The translations under genes were made by a program, and so were the position numbers. From the NCBI GenBank assembly GCA_009692425.1, contig SHZF01000006.1:69704-133703 (forward strand): a stretch of DNA of 64,000 bases. The letters are read 5' to 3'. Shown here piece after piece: positions 11,638 through 19,507 of this stretch. The stretch comes from Myxococcales bacterium (lineage in GTDB: Bacteria > Myxococcota_A > UBA9042). The number at the start of each line of letters is the position of its first letter. Positions within the stretch are counted from its first letter, which is position 1. The notes beneath the pieces were generated by a model, which saw only the letters and a list, made by a program, of their open reading frames with translations, had not been told where the DNA came from and did not search any database.

Positions 11638-12327
11638 CTACTCCCCGCCAAACATCACGCCCAAGCTCGCCTGCCCGTGCATCCCGCCGAGGCCAACGAC
11701 GGTGCCGAAGTCGGCCAGTGAGCCAACGACGTTGAAAAGCGCCGACACCTGCGGCACGAGGCGCACGGTCTTCGACACCTTCCAGGCGTAGCCGATCGAC
11801 CCGCCGGCATAGAGCAGGTTGATGGCCCCGGCGGCCTCGGCGTAGCCCGCCATCACGAAATCGACGGCGCGCGGTGCGACGATCAACTGGCTCCCGCTGG
11901 CGAAATTCTTGCCCACGTACAGCGTGGTCGAGAGCGCCGCCGTATGCAGGTAGGCGCCTGACCCCTCGCGGTCGCCGGGGATGCCGCCGAGGTAGCCGAC
12001 CCCGGGCGCCACGGCGACGTCCCACCCCTCGGTCGGCGTGGCCGAGCGCGCGAGTTGGACCTTCACGTCGAGTTCCCAGTACGGCAACCACACGCGCGCA
12101 CCGACGTCGATCTTGTCGGTCAGGCCGTAGCGGCCGCCCACCTCGAACTGGGGCACTCGCTGCCGTTTGCCGCTGACCGAAAACAACTGCACGCCGGCTG
12201 CCATCGCGGTGGCCGTCTCGCCGCGCGACGTGGTGCGCGCCAGTTGCAAGGTCGATGATGTGCAAGCCGCCCCACCCACCAATGCGCTCGACACACAAAC
12301 CAGGACCGCCAGTGTCCGGACGTTCAT
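11638..12327 (-). CDS. Putative beta-barrel-like outer-membrane lipoprotein
   Basis: 229 residues. The N-terminus has a signal peptide ending near Cys in VGGAAC, a poor but possible lipobox. The mature part alternates polar and hydrophobic residues with many Gly and aromatic positions (GGRYGLTDKIDVGARVWLPYWELDVK), as in small outer-membrane beta-barrels. The start at 12327 has AGGAGGG upstream. It is convergent with the permease and lies 20 bp behind the YiiX-like gene, likely in the same transcript. I do not recognise a named family. Confidence 0.6.
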   Translation of the reverse strand: MNVRTLAVLVCVSSALVGGAACTSSTLQLARTTSRGETATAMAAGVQLFSVSGKRQRVPQFEVGGRYGLTDKIDVGARVWLPYWELDVKVQLARSATPTEGWDVAVAPGVGYLGGIPGDREGSGAYLHTAALSTTLYVGKNFASGSQLIVAPRAVDFVMAGYAEAAGAINLLYAGGSIGYAWKVSKTVRLVPQVSALFNVVGSLADFGTVVGLGGMHGQASLGVMFGGE

Positions 12328-12347
12328 CGGCCCTCCTATTTTCGCGT

Positions 12348-13895
12348 TCAGTCTTGGCTGATGTCCCACTTCGCCCGTTGCCACGAAGCCCGAAACGCGG
12401 CCACCGTGCCGTCGATCGCGTTCTTGGTGTCCTCGCGACCGTCGAGGAAGCCCACGAAATCGAGTTGTTGCTCCGGCTTGCCGAGCTGTTCGTCGAACAC
12501 CTTCACGATGTCCGTCGGCGGCAGCGTCAGCCGCCCCATGTACTCGCTCGGCTTCAGGTCGAGGCTACTGCCTTCGGACGCCAGCGCCTGGTAGCTCGCC
12601 CACACGACCTCGCTGCACACCAGCGTCGCCTGGGTCTGGAAGTCGAAGTCGAAGTCGTACGGCTTGCCGAGGTGCCCCCACGCCCGCTCGATCGCGCGCG
12701 CCTTTTCGAGCGCGGTCAGCCGGGGCCGCATCACGCCGATGTAGTCCGCCTGCATGCCGTGGGTGGCCGTCGAGAACTGCACGCCTTCGGAGACCGCCTC
12801 GACGATGCGCAGGGCCTCGCCTTCGTGCCCGGCCACATACTCCTTCCAGCGCGCCGCAAACGCCTTCTGCAGGTGGGCCGTGAACGGGCCGCCGTAGGCC
12901 TTGAGCACGCTGGGGTCGGCGTCGAACGCGGCGGCGAGGTCCTTGTCAGTGCCGATGTAGAGTTCCGCGTGGGGCCAAAACCCTGGCAGGCCGAGGTTCG
13001 ACAGGTACCAGTTGCGGCGCTCGACGACGAGGTCGCCGGGCTGCATCTTGGGCAGCAGCGCATCGACCTGCGCCTTGGCGATGAGTGACGCGGAGTCTTT
13101 GCGCAGCCGCGTGTCGCCCATCCACAGCGCGATGTCCGTCACCAGCGGCGAGATCACCTCGTCGAGTTCCTGGAAGACGACGGTCTCGACCGCGTCCTTC
13201 AGCACCTGGGCGCCGCGCCGCTCGTACATGGCCTGGGTCTGCTCCGCGAACGCGATCGTGCGCTGCACGGCCTCGATGAACTTGGCGTCGTCCGGCTTCT
13301 CGTCCGCCAGCATCCGCGCCGTCTGGTTGCGCAGCGAGCGCAGGCCGACTTCGAGCGCCACGGCGGTGTGCGGCAGCGCCGTCATGAGGCGCAGGCGGTC
13401 GAACTGGCCGGCAGCGGTGCCGTGCTCCGGGCTCGCCTCGTTGAGCGCCTTTTCGAAGATGGCCTTGCCCTTGATCATTTCAAGCCAGCCCAGCGAGCCG
13501 CGCACGAGCGCCGCATGGGCGGCGAATCCGACCACGAGGGTGCGAACGCGCGCGTCGATCTCGCTGTGGGACTGCCAGTGCCGCAGAAAACGCTTGCGGA
13601 AACTGCGGTAGGCATAGTCCTGGTCGAGCCACGCCGCCCACAGCTTGTAGAGTTGATCGCGCTCGTCGGCGCTGAGAAAGCCCTCGTCCTTGTGGGCGAA
13701 AAGCTGCTTGACTGCTGGGGTCTGGAACTGCTCCGCCAGGCGCTTCGTGCCGTTGAGCAGTTGGCCCATGGCCTTGGCATCACCCGGCTTGGCCAGTGGC
13801 GCGTTCGGCACGCGATCGGCACAGCTGGCGGCCAGCACGACGGCGGCGATCAGGGCGGACAAGCGCAAGGCAACCTCGCGGCGGTAAGCGACCAT
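12348..13895 (-). CDS. YiiX-like permuted NlpC/P60 (papain-fold) lipoprotein
   Basis: 515 residues. Signal peptide with lipobox-like LAASC (Cys25). Residues 40-280 are helical and unassigned. The C-terminal part matches the permuted papain-like YiiX/YaeF group: LQPGDLVVERR...WPHAELYIG carries the proposed catalytic His309, and VCSEVVWASYQ carries the nucleophile Cys427. Such proteins are thought to be amidases or thioesterases acting on cell-wall peptides or lipids. Location inferred: periplasmic, membrane-anchored. It sits between the SRAP gene and the barrel lipoprotein, all on the minus strand with short gaps. Confidence 0.72.
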   Translation of the reverse strand: MVAYRREVALRLSALIAAVVLAASCADRVPNAPLAKPGDAKAMGQLLNGTKRLAEQFQTPAVKQLFAHKDEGFLSADERDQLYKLWAAWLDQDYAYRSFRKRFLRHWQSHSEIDARVRTLVVGFAAHAALVRGSLGWLEMIKGKAIFEKALNEASPEHGTAAGQFDRLRLMTALPHTAVALEVGLRSLRNQTARMLADEKPDDAKFIEAVQRTIAFAEQTQAMYERRGAQVLKDAVETVVFQELDEVISPLVTDIALWMGDTRLRKDSASLIAKAQVDALLPKMQPGDLVVERRNWYLSNLGLPGFWPHAELYIGTDKDLAAAFDADPSVLKAYGGPFTAHLQKAFAARWKEYVAGHEGEALRIVEAVSEGVQFSTATHGMQADYIGVMRPRLTALEKARAIERAWGHLGKPYDFDFDFQTQATLVCSEVVWASYQALASEGSSLDLKPSEYMGRLTLPPTDIVKVFDEQLGKPEQQLDFVGFLDGREDTKNAIDGTVAAFRASWQRAKWDISQD

Positions 13896-13910
13896 GGTGG
13901 CCGGTCGCCG

Positions 13911-14612
13911 TCAGAACAAGCGCGGCGCCGCAGGTTCCAGGCAGCGCGGCCCCTCGTTGGCGGCGGTATTGACGTAGCGTGTCACCTCGCGGGCGGCCAT
14001 CTTGTCGGCGGCGAACGGCCGCAGCAGATTGCCGACGTCGCCGATGGACACCGGCTCCGGTTGCAGCCAACGGCCGAAGTCCGTGGGATCGACGATGACC
14101 GGCATGCGATCGTGGACCTGGGCCACCACGGCGTTCGGTTCGGTCGTGACGAGGCAACAGGTGTGCAGTGCTGCCAAGTCGCGTTCGGCCGTGGGCGTAC
14201 CGGGCGGCACCCACGTCTCCCACAGGCCAGCCAGCGCGAACGGGGCGCCCGAGCGCAGGTGGAACCAGAACGGCCGCTTGCCGTCCTTGCCCGCCGCCTG
14301 CCACTCGTAGAAGCCATCGGCCAGCACCAGGCAGCGTCGGCGCTTGAGGGCCTCGCGAAAACTCGGTTTGATCGCCACCGAGTCGGCCCGCGCATTCGCC
14401 AGCCGGTTGCCGATCGCGGGGTCATCGGCCCAGTACGGCACGAGGCCCCAGCGCAGCAGGCGGGCGCGGCGTGGGTCGGCGTTCGTGACGGCCACCAGAT
14501 CGAGGCTCGGCGCGATGTTGTAGCGCGGGCCGAGGTCTGGCGGCGGCTCGATCAGGTCGAACGCCGCCGCGAGTTCGGCCGCCGGTGTCTTCAGGGTGAA
14601 ACGTCCACACAT
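13911..14612 (-). CDS. SOS-response-associated peptidase (SRAP/HMCES, YedK type)
   Basis: 233 residues, the usual size. Starts MCGRF so that, after Met removal, Cys2 can form the thiazolidine crosslink with abasic sites in single-stranded DNA. The other active-site residues are present: Asn73 (NARADS), Glu103 (DGFYEW) and His167 (HDRMPV). The family shields abasic sites and self-reverses the crosslink. Start ATG 14612 is fixed by the need for Cys at position 2. An upstream in-frame extension to 14753 is ruled out by this. Confidence 0.93.
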   Translation of the reverse strand: MCGRFTLKTPAAELAAAFDLIEPPPDLGPRYNIAPSLDLVAVTNADPRRARLLRWGLVPYWADDPAIGNRLANARADSVAIKPSFREALKRRRCLVLADGFYEWQAAGKDGKRPFWFHLRSGAPFALAGLWETWVPPGTPTAERDLAALHTCCLVTTEPNAVVAQVHDRMPVIVDPTDFGRWLQPEPVSIGDVGNLLRPFAADKMAAREVTRYVNTAANEGPRCLEPAAPRLF

Positions 14613-15262
14613 GGCGCGCTTGCGCTCCGGGAGCGGGGGCGTTGGCGCACGCCCGCGCCGCCGCAGCGTAGGTGCTCGGCGCGGGTACGACAAGGCCGGT
14701 GTGCTGTAGCGGCACACGGGAGAATTCGTACTTGACATCAATCTTATGGCCAACGCTCCTTGCCGCCAGCGCTGAGGTGAACATGATGTCGCAGCCTGCA
14801 GCCTGCGGACCGACCGACAAGCACCCGTCGGCGCGCCAGTCTGGCTTCGGCGGCAAGCTGCACCGGTGGCAGATCCAACTCTCCAGTGCTTGCGGCGGAG
14901 ACTTCAACGTTGGCACGATGGTCGAGGAGGCCGAAGCGGGGCACGCGGATCTGGTGCAACTCGCAGCGAACGCAGTGGGGCGCGGCCAGTCGTCGCCCGC
15001 ACGCCGTGAAGAACAGCGCGCTCCCGTACAGCGCCTGCTCGATTGGTGGTGTGAAGAGCGGGCGCCCATGGCCCGGTCTGCATCGTGTCGTAGCTTCTTC
15101 AAGGGTTGCCCACGGTAGGCGGGAGCCCGCCGCCGCCTTGACCGCACCGAAGGCAAGTTCGAGGACGCCCGGCGCGCATTCTCGCTTGACGGGTTCCGAA
15201 CCGGCTCCTAGACTTTTGCCCCCTTGCGCACTCGTGCGCTCCGCTGCCGCGCCTGTGCCTCC
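14613..15262. other. Intergenic region without a recognisable gene
   Basis: 650 bp between the divergent SRAP and yceD genes. Open frames exist on both strands but have no family-like sequence, no signal peptide and no ribosome-binding site. A TTGACA at 14732-14737 has no matching -10 element. It may hold promoters for both flanking genes, or a decayed gene. Confidence 0.4.
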
Positions 15263-15841
15263 GTGCCTTTCACCCTGAAAATCGCCGACCTCGACACCGC
15301 GTCCCGCACGCTGAACGCCGAACTCGGCGCGGCGTGGTGCGAGGAACGGCTGACGGGCCTGTACCGCGCGGCGTGCGACCACGTCGATGCCGCCGCCGAC
15401 GTCACGCGAGTGGCCGACGTCGTCGAGGTCAAGGGCCGGGTGCGAGGGCGGGTCGGCTTCGACTGCAGCCGGTGCGCCGAGCCCGCCACGCTTGCCTTCG
15501 ATACGGCGTTCACGCACCACTTTGTCGGCCCCGGCAAGCTGGCCACCGGCGCCGCCGCGGGCGAAATCGACGAAGACGCCGACGCCGACGCCGACCCGGA
15601 CGTCAGCGAGCACGATGGCGTGCACATCGAACTCGAAGAGTTGTGCGTCGAGTACGCCATCCTCGCCCTGCCCGACGTGCCGTTGTGCGACGAGGAGTGC
15701 CGGGGCTTGTGCGCGCTGTGCGGCGCCAACCGCAACCGCGAAACGTGCGCGTGCCGTCCGGAGGCCGCCCACGTGCCGCCGCCCGCGACCGCGTCGCCGT
15801 GGGAACGCCTGAAGGAACTCCGCGTGGAGCCCAAAGCCTAG
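15263..15841 (+). CDS. YceD/DUF177 family protein
   Basis: 192 residues. The central DUF177 part (VEVKGRVRGRVGFDCSRCAEPATL) has the CxxC pair, and the C-terminal part has a second Cys cluster (LCDEECRGLCALCGANRN) typical of the family. An acidic Asp/Ala stretch separates them. The family is almost always encoded beside rpmF, as here, and is implicated in 23S rRNA or ribosome assembly. The start is uncertain: GTG 15263 gives the family-like N-terminus VPFTLKIADLD; an in-frame start at 15224 adds 13 basic residues. Confidence 0.85.
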   Translation: MPFTLKIADLDTASRTLNAELGAAWCEERLTGLYRAACDHVDAAADVTRVADVVEVKGRVRGRVGFDCSRCAEPATLAFDTAFTHHFVGPGKLATGAAAGEIDEDADADADPDVSEHDGVHIELEELCVEYAILALPDVPLCDEECRGLCALCGANRNRETCACRPEAAHVPPPATASPWERLKELRVEPKA

Positions 15842-15918
15842 GCCGCGCCGCGCCCCGCCCGGGACCGGGTGGAGCCCGCGCCGCGCCGCAACGACAGACC
15901 GCAAGACGAGGTGAAGCC

Positions 15919-16137
15919 ATGGCAGTTCCCAAGAAACGACAGTCGCGTGCGCGGCAGGGCAGCCGCCGCTCCCAGTGGGACGTGATCAAGGCCCCGACCT
16001 TGGGCCGCTGCCCGACGTGCCGGGAGCCGGTACGCCCCCACCACGTGTGCAAGGCGTGTGGCCAGTACCGCGGCAAGCAGGTGCTGCCCGAAGTGGCGCC
16101 GCCCGAAGCGCCGCCCGAAGCGCCGGCCGAAGTGTAG
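15919..16137 (+). CDS. rpmF: Ribosomal protein bL32
   Basis: 72 residues. The N-terminus MAVPKKRQSRARQGSRRS is the family signature. The zinc-ribbon Cys pairs CPTC and CKAC are intact. The C-terminus carries an extra Pro-Glu-Ala repeat tail after GKQVLP, which most L32 proteins lack. Start ATG 15919 follows a GAGG motif. Co-directional with yceD, 77 bp apart. Confidence 0.95.
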   Translation: MAVPKKRQSRARQGSRRSQWDVIKAPTLGRCPTCREPVRPHHVCKACGQYRGKQVLPEVAPPEAPPEAPAEV

Positions 16138-16182
16138 TTGGGTGAGACGCCCGAAGCGCCGGCTGCGGTGTAGTTGGGTGCG
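16106..16182. repeat. Short direct repeat overlapping the 3' end of rpmF
   Basis: The block CCCGAAGCGCCGGC...GTGTAGTTGGGTG is present twice, once ending rpmF (with its TAG) and once just downstream. The duplication ends the frame with the same stop context and looks like a recent slippage event that also produced the PEAP repeats in the protein tail. Confidence 0.6.
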
Positions 16183-16222
16183 CCGCCCGGGGGACCCGCC
16201 GCCGCGCGGTGGGTCGCGTGCC

Positions 16223-17455
16223 ATGCTGAAGGGTTTCCCGTTGCGTTGGCCCGGGCGGTTGGTCGCCACGGCGTGCACGATCGCTTGCATGATCGCGTGC
16301 GCGTCGCCGGCCCCGCCCATCTCTGGCAGCGGCGGCACGGGCCCGGGCGCGGACGCCGGCAGCGACAGCGCTACCGCCGCACCGAAGGCCCTCCTGTCGT
16401 TCCAGGTCAAGGACCGCGCGGTCGTATTCGGCTGGCCAGAAGACGAGTTCCTCTGGCACTGCCTCGCCTTGACGCAGTTGCGCACCGACCGCAGCAAGCC
16501 CGTCACGATGACGGCCTGTGGCAACTCCTCGGGACAGCCCACGATCACGTTTGGCGACCTTGGTGCCCCCGGCGTCGACTACGGCTGGACAGCGACTGAG
16601 GATTTTCGCGTCGGCCCCGCCACCTGGGCGCTGCGCGGCGGCTACAAGCAGTACGAGGAGAAGACAGACGTCGGCACCGGCACGCTCGAGATCGGCACGC
16701 ACTTCAACGGCCCGTGCCAGGGCAAGGACGCCACGAGCCTTGGCCTGGCCGAGCGGCACGAAACGGGCCCCGTCACGGTCGATGCGACGATCAAGGTGGG
16801 CGTTGCGGCGCGCGCCAACGCTGAGGTGATCACGCCCGAAATCTGGGTCGATTCCGTGCCGTTGCAGGGCAGCGTGGCGGCCGGCGGCACCTCGAAGCTG
16901 AAGTACACGTTCGACACGCCCGGCATGTACGTGGTCGAGGTGAACGACGTGGGCGGCGGCGCGATCCTGAACTGCGCGGTCTACGTCGGGCCTGCCGTGC
17001 CGCTCGTCGCGGTCGAGGTCGCCGGTGGCGGCGGGCTGGCGGCAGACCCGACGCCGCAGCAGTTGGCGGCGCTGCGCAAGAAACTGCTCGACCTCACCAA
17101 CCTGGAGCGCGCCAAGGTGACGCCGCCGTTGGGTCCGCTCGCCTTGCACGACAAGCTCAACGAGGTCGCGCAGTACCACTCGGGCAACATGGCTGCCGAG
17201 GGCTTCTTTGCGCACACCGACAAGAAGGGCATGGGCCCCGGCGAGCGCGCCAAGCTGTTCGGCTGGAGCGCGGGCATCGGCGAGAACATCGCGAGCAACC
17301 CCTCGGCCGAGGGCGCGCACAACGGCCTGTACTGGTCGGCCGGCCACCGCGCCAACATGCTCGGCAAGGACTGGACGCTGGTCGGCTTCGGCATCGCGAA
17401 GCAAAAGAACGGCGCGAACCTGCTGGTGACCGAAAACTTTTCCAGCGCGAAGTAG
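16223..17455 (+). CDS. CAP/SCP-domain lipoprotein
   Basis: 410 residues. Signal peptide with lipobox-like MIACAS. A low-complexity Gly/Ala linker follows, then an unassigned beta-rich domain (about 55-260). The C-terminal CAP domain (about 280-405) shows LRKKLLDLTNLERAK, the HSGNMAAEGFFAHTD and GENIASN motifs and HRANML, with the His and Glu residues of the CAP cavity. Bacterial members (YkwD-like) are secreted; their activity is unclear. Start ATG 16223 gives the best signal peptide. Confidence 0.85.
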   Translation: MLKGFPLRWPGRLVATACTIACMIACASPAPPISGSGGTGPGADAGSDSATAAPKALLSFQVKDRAVVFGWPEDEFLWHCLALTQLRTDRSKPVTMTACGNSSGQPTITFGDLGAPGVDYGWTATEDFRVGPATWALRGGYKQYEEKTDVGTGTLEIGTHFNGPCQGKDATSLGLAERHETGPVTVDATIKVGVAARANAEVITPEIWVDSVPLQGSVAAGGTSKLKYTFDTPGMYVVEVNDVGGGAILNCAVYVGPAVPLVAVEVAGGGGLAADPTPQQLAALRKKLLDLTNLERAKVTPPLGPLALHDKLNEVAQYHSGNMAAEGFFAHTDKKGMGPGERAKLFGWSAGIGENIASNPSAEGAHNGLYWSAGHRANMLGKDWTLVGFGIAKQKNGANLLVTENFSSAK

Positions 17456-17504
17456 CGACCCGGCGCTACGGTTCCGCCTGCCCGGCGTTCCCTTCACGCG
17501 CCGC

Positions 17505-17852
17505 TCATTCGTCGAGGTCGGCCCAATTCAGCCGGCTCACCACGACGGCCCCACCCAGCGCGGTTGCCGTGCCGGCCACCAGAAGCCCGGCCTGTTGCAC
17601 GGCCAGCGCTGCGTCGGCGCCTGTCGCCACCAGAGCCAGCCGCACCACGCCGAGCGCTGTCTCGACCACCGCCGACAGCCCCGGCTCGCAACTGCCCAGG
17701 CACGACGAGCGCACCAGCCTCAGGTCGATGCCTGCCGCCGCTGCCTGCCGCCGCGCCGCCGCCTGCAGCGCGCGCACCGAAGCGTGCGGCCCGGGCCCGG
17801 CGCGACACGACGTGCAGAGGTGGAGCACGACCGTGCGATCGACCTCGCCCAT
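17505..17852 (-). CDS. Small ferredoxin-like (DUF1636-type) protein
   Basis: 115 residues with CTSCR at residues 13-17 and CLGSCEPG near residue 51, the four-Cys pattern of thioredoxin-like [2Fe-2S] ferredoxins and DUF1636 metal-binding proteins. No signal peptide, so probably cytoplasmic. It lies 5 bp behind the LolA-like gene and is the last gene of a three-gene minus-strand operon. Role unknown; electron transfer or metal handling are the obvious options. Confidence 0.65.
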   Translation of the reverse strand: MGEVDRTVVLHLCTSCRAGPGPHASVRALQAAARRQAAAAGIDLRLVRSSCLGSCEPGLSAVVETALGVVRLALVATGADAALAVQQAGLLVAGTATALGGAVVVSRLNWADLDE

Positions 17853-17857
17853 TTGCG

Positions 17858-18643
17858 TCAGCGCCCCAGGCTCTCGGGCACAAAGATCGCATCTGAAAAC
17901 ACGGCCTTGTTGTCGATGTTGCGGGTTTCGACAGTCGTCGTGGAGCCGCGCACGTGGTGGCGCATCCGCAGCTTGTCCAGGGTCCAGCGCCCCTCGACAT
18001 CGCGTACCGACTCGGCCGTCAGCGTCTTGACCAGAGCGCCATCCTTGCTGCGGAATTCGACCTTGCGCGGCACGCCCTTGGCCACTTCGATCCATACGGT
18101 CACAAGGCCGTAGACTTCGTCCGGCAGGTTCGACCGCACCTCGATCTTCGCGCACCCCACGCCGCCGACGACTTCGTCGCCGAGCTTTTTCGCCTCGCCG
18201 TCGTTCAGGCTTTTCGACTCCAGATCGCCGAAGCTGAAATCGGTGCCCATGAAGTCCTGATCCTTCTGGTTGCCACCGATGCGCCGCAGTCGCTTCGTCT
18301 TGGGCAACCACAACCACTGTGCCGTGCGTCCGTCGGCTTCTTCGACCATCAGCAGTTCGACGCCGACCGAATCGGCCGGTTCGAGAAACGTCACGCGACT
18401 GCGCAGGCGGCCGTCCTTGCCGCGCTGGACCCGCGCCAACGTTCGCCACGTCTTCGACGCGCCGTTTTGCAACGTCTGCTGCAGCACGGTCGTCGACTGC
18501 CCGGACTGGAAGCCGGCGCTGTTGCGGTCGAGCGCGTCGCGCAGGATCTTGCGGGCTGCCGGGTCGTCGGCCGCATGGGTGGTTGCGCCGGCCAGGCCGA
18601 CAATGGCTGCGATGCTGGCAGCCACAACAGAGCGAGCGATCAT
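17858..18643 (-). CDS. Outer-membrane lipoprotein-sorting protein-like (LolA fold)
   Basis: 261 residues with a cleavable signal peptide (ends THA-AD). The mature part matches the LolA-like family PF17131: SRVTFLEPADSVGVELLMVEEADGRTAQWLWLPKTKRLRRI, then QDFMGTDFSFGDLES, and a C-terminal sheet. Periplasmic; related proteins often accompany RND exporters. Its ATG overlaps the TGA of the AdoMet-decarboxylase-like gene (ATGA), with GGGAGG upstream, so translation is coupled. Confidence 0.82.
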   Translation of the reverse strand: MIARSVVAASIAAIVGLAGATTHAADDPAARKILRDALDRNSAGFQSGQSTTVLQQTLQNGASKTWRTLARVQRGKDGRLRSRVTFLEPADSVGVELLMVEEADGRTAQWLWLPKTKRLRRIGGNQKDQDFMGTDFSFGDLESKSLNDGEAKKLGDEVVGGVGCAKIEVRSNLPDEVYGLVTVWIEVAKGVPRKVEFRSKDGALVKTLTAESVRDVEGRWTLDKLRMRHHVRGSTTTVETRNIDNKAVFSDAIFVPESLGR

Positions 18644-19452
18644 CCTGGACCTCCCGAGCCCGGGCGCGTGGCCAGCCAGCGCTTCGTGCGCTCGTGCTCG
18701 GGTGCCCGCTCCGTGCGCCGGGTACGATAGCCGCAACCGCGCGCGATGAGTTGCTGGGAGTGGGTGCGCGCCGGCAGCGCGTCGAGCAGCTTCGAAGCGA
18801 TCGCGTCGGCATTGAAGAACTTGCACGAAAAGATGTCGAAAAACGCGCGACCGGACCACTGCTCGATGTGGAGCGCGACGTGGCTCTCGGCGATCATCGT
18901 CATGGCCGACAGCACGGTGCCCTCGCGCGTCTTCGAGCGCAGCACGTAGGGTCGCATGATCGGCGTCATGTCGATGCGTTCGGGCAATTCGTCGAACAGG
19001 GCGAACAGGCCGTCCATGTCGTTGGGTCCGCTGTAGCCGTCGAGGTTGACGAGCAGGTGGGGGCCGAAGTCGGCCTCGGGGTGGACCGGTACGGCGTCGA
19101 AGGGCTTGGGGCGCTCCGCCGTGTGGATCTCGAAGCTGCGCGTCGGCAGGGCGACGCTGAACGCGCGCTGGGCCTCGGCGACGTCGAAGGCGCGCGGGGC
19201 GACGAGGTCGGCGAAGAAGCACTCGCGAAAGCTGAACGTGTGCAGTGTCAGGTGGCCGCCGGCGAGGAACAGGAACGCGGAGATGCCGCAATCGTCCGGT
19301 TCGACCCCGTTGTAGTACGGCAGCAGCATCGGCGGCATCGCAGGCTGCAAGCCGAGGCGATCGGGGAGTTCCTCCAGAATCTCCTGCACGAGTCGGATGT
19401 CGTCGAAGCGGGAGCGGTGGCCACCGAACCCGTCCATGGTAAAGTGCAGCAT
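18640..19452 (-). CDS. Two-domain S-adenosylmethionine decarboxylase-like protein
   Basis: 270 residues, twice the size of the usual SpeD/SpeH core. Two SpeD-like halves are visible. The first (1 to about 125) contains FLAGGHLTLHTF, where the Glu-Ser cleavage pair has become Gly65-Gly66. The second (about 128-245) keeps MIAESHVALH with Ser190 as the predicted pyruvoyl residue, and DIFSCKFFNAD. Family activity is AdoMet decarboxylation for polyamine synthesis, but recent relatives decarboxylate other substrates, so substrate is not certain. Start 19452 has GAGG 10 bp upstream. The stop overlaps the start of the LolA-like gene. Confidence 0.75.
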   Translation of the reverse strand: MLHFTMDGFGGHRSRFDDIRLVQEILEELPDRLGLQPAMPPMLLPYYNGVEPDDCGISAFLFLAGGHLTLHTFSFRECFFADLVAPRAFDVAEAQRAFSVALPTRSFEIHTAERPKPFDAVPVHPEADFGPHLLVNLDGYSGPNDMDGLFALFDELPERIDMTPIMRPYVLRSKTREGTVLSAMTMIAESHVALHIEQWSGRAFFDIFSCKFFNADAIASKLLDALPARTHSQQLIARGCGYRTRRTERAPEHERTKRWLATRPGSGGPG

Positions 19453-19507
19453 CGGGCGACGACCTCGGGGCGCCGGGGCGGACACCGGCGGTACAGGGCC
19501 GAAAAGC

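Noticed and set aside
14732-14750. TTGACA ... TATGGC as a promoter
   Set aside because: The spacer is only 7 bp and no suitable -10 lies 16-18 bp downstream.
15224-15262. Upstream start for the YceD protein at 15224
   Set aside because: It adds a basic, Cys-containing stretch not seen in the family. GTG 15263 gives a better N-terminus, though the choice remains uncertain.
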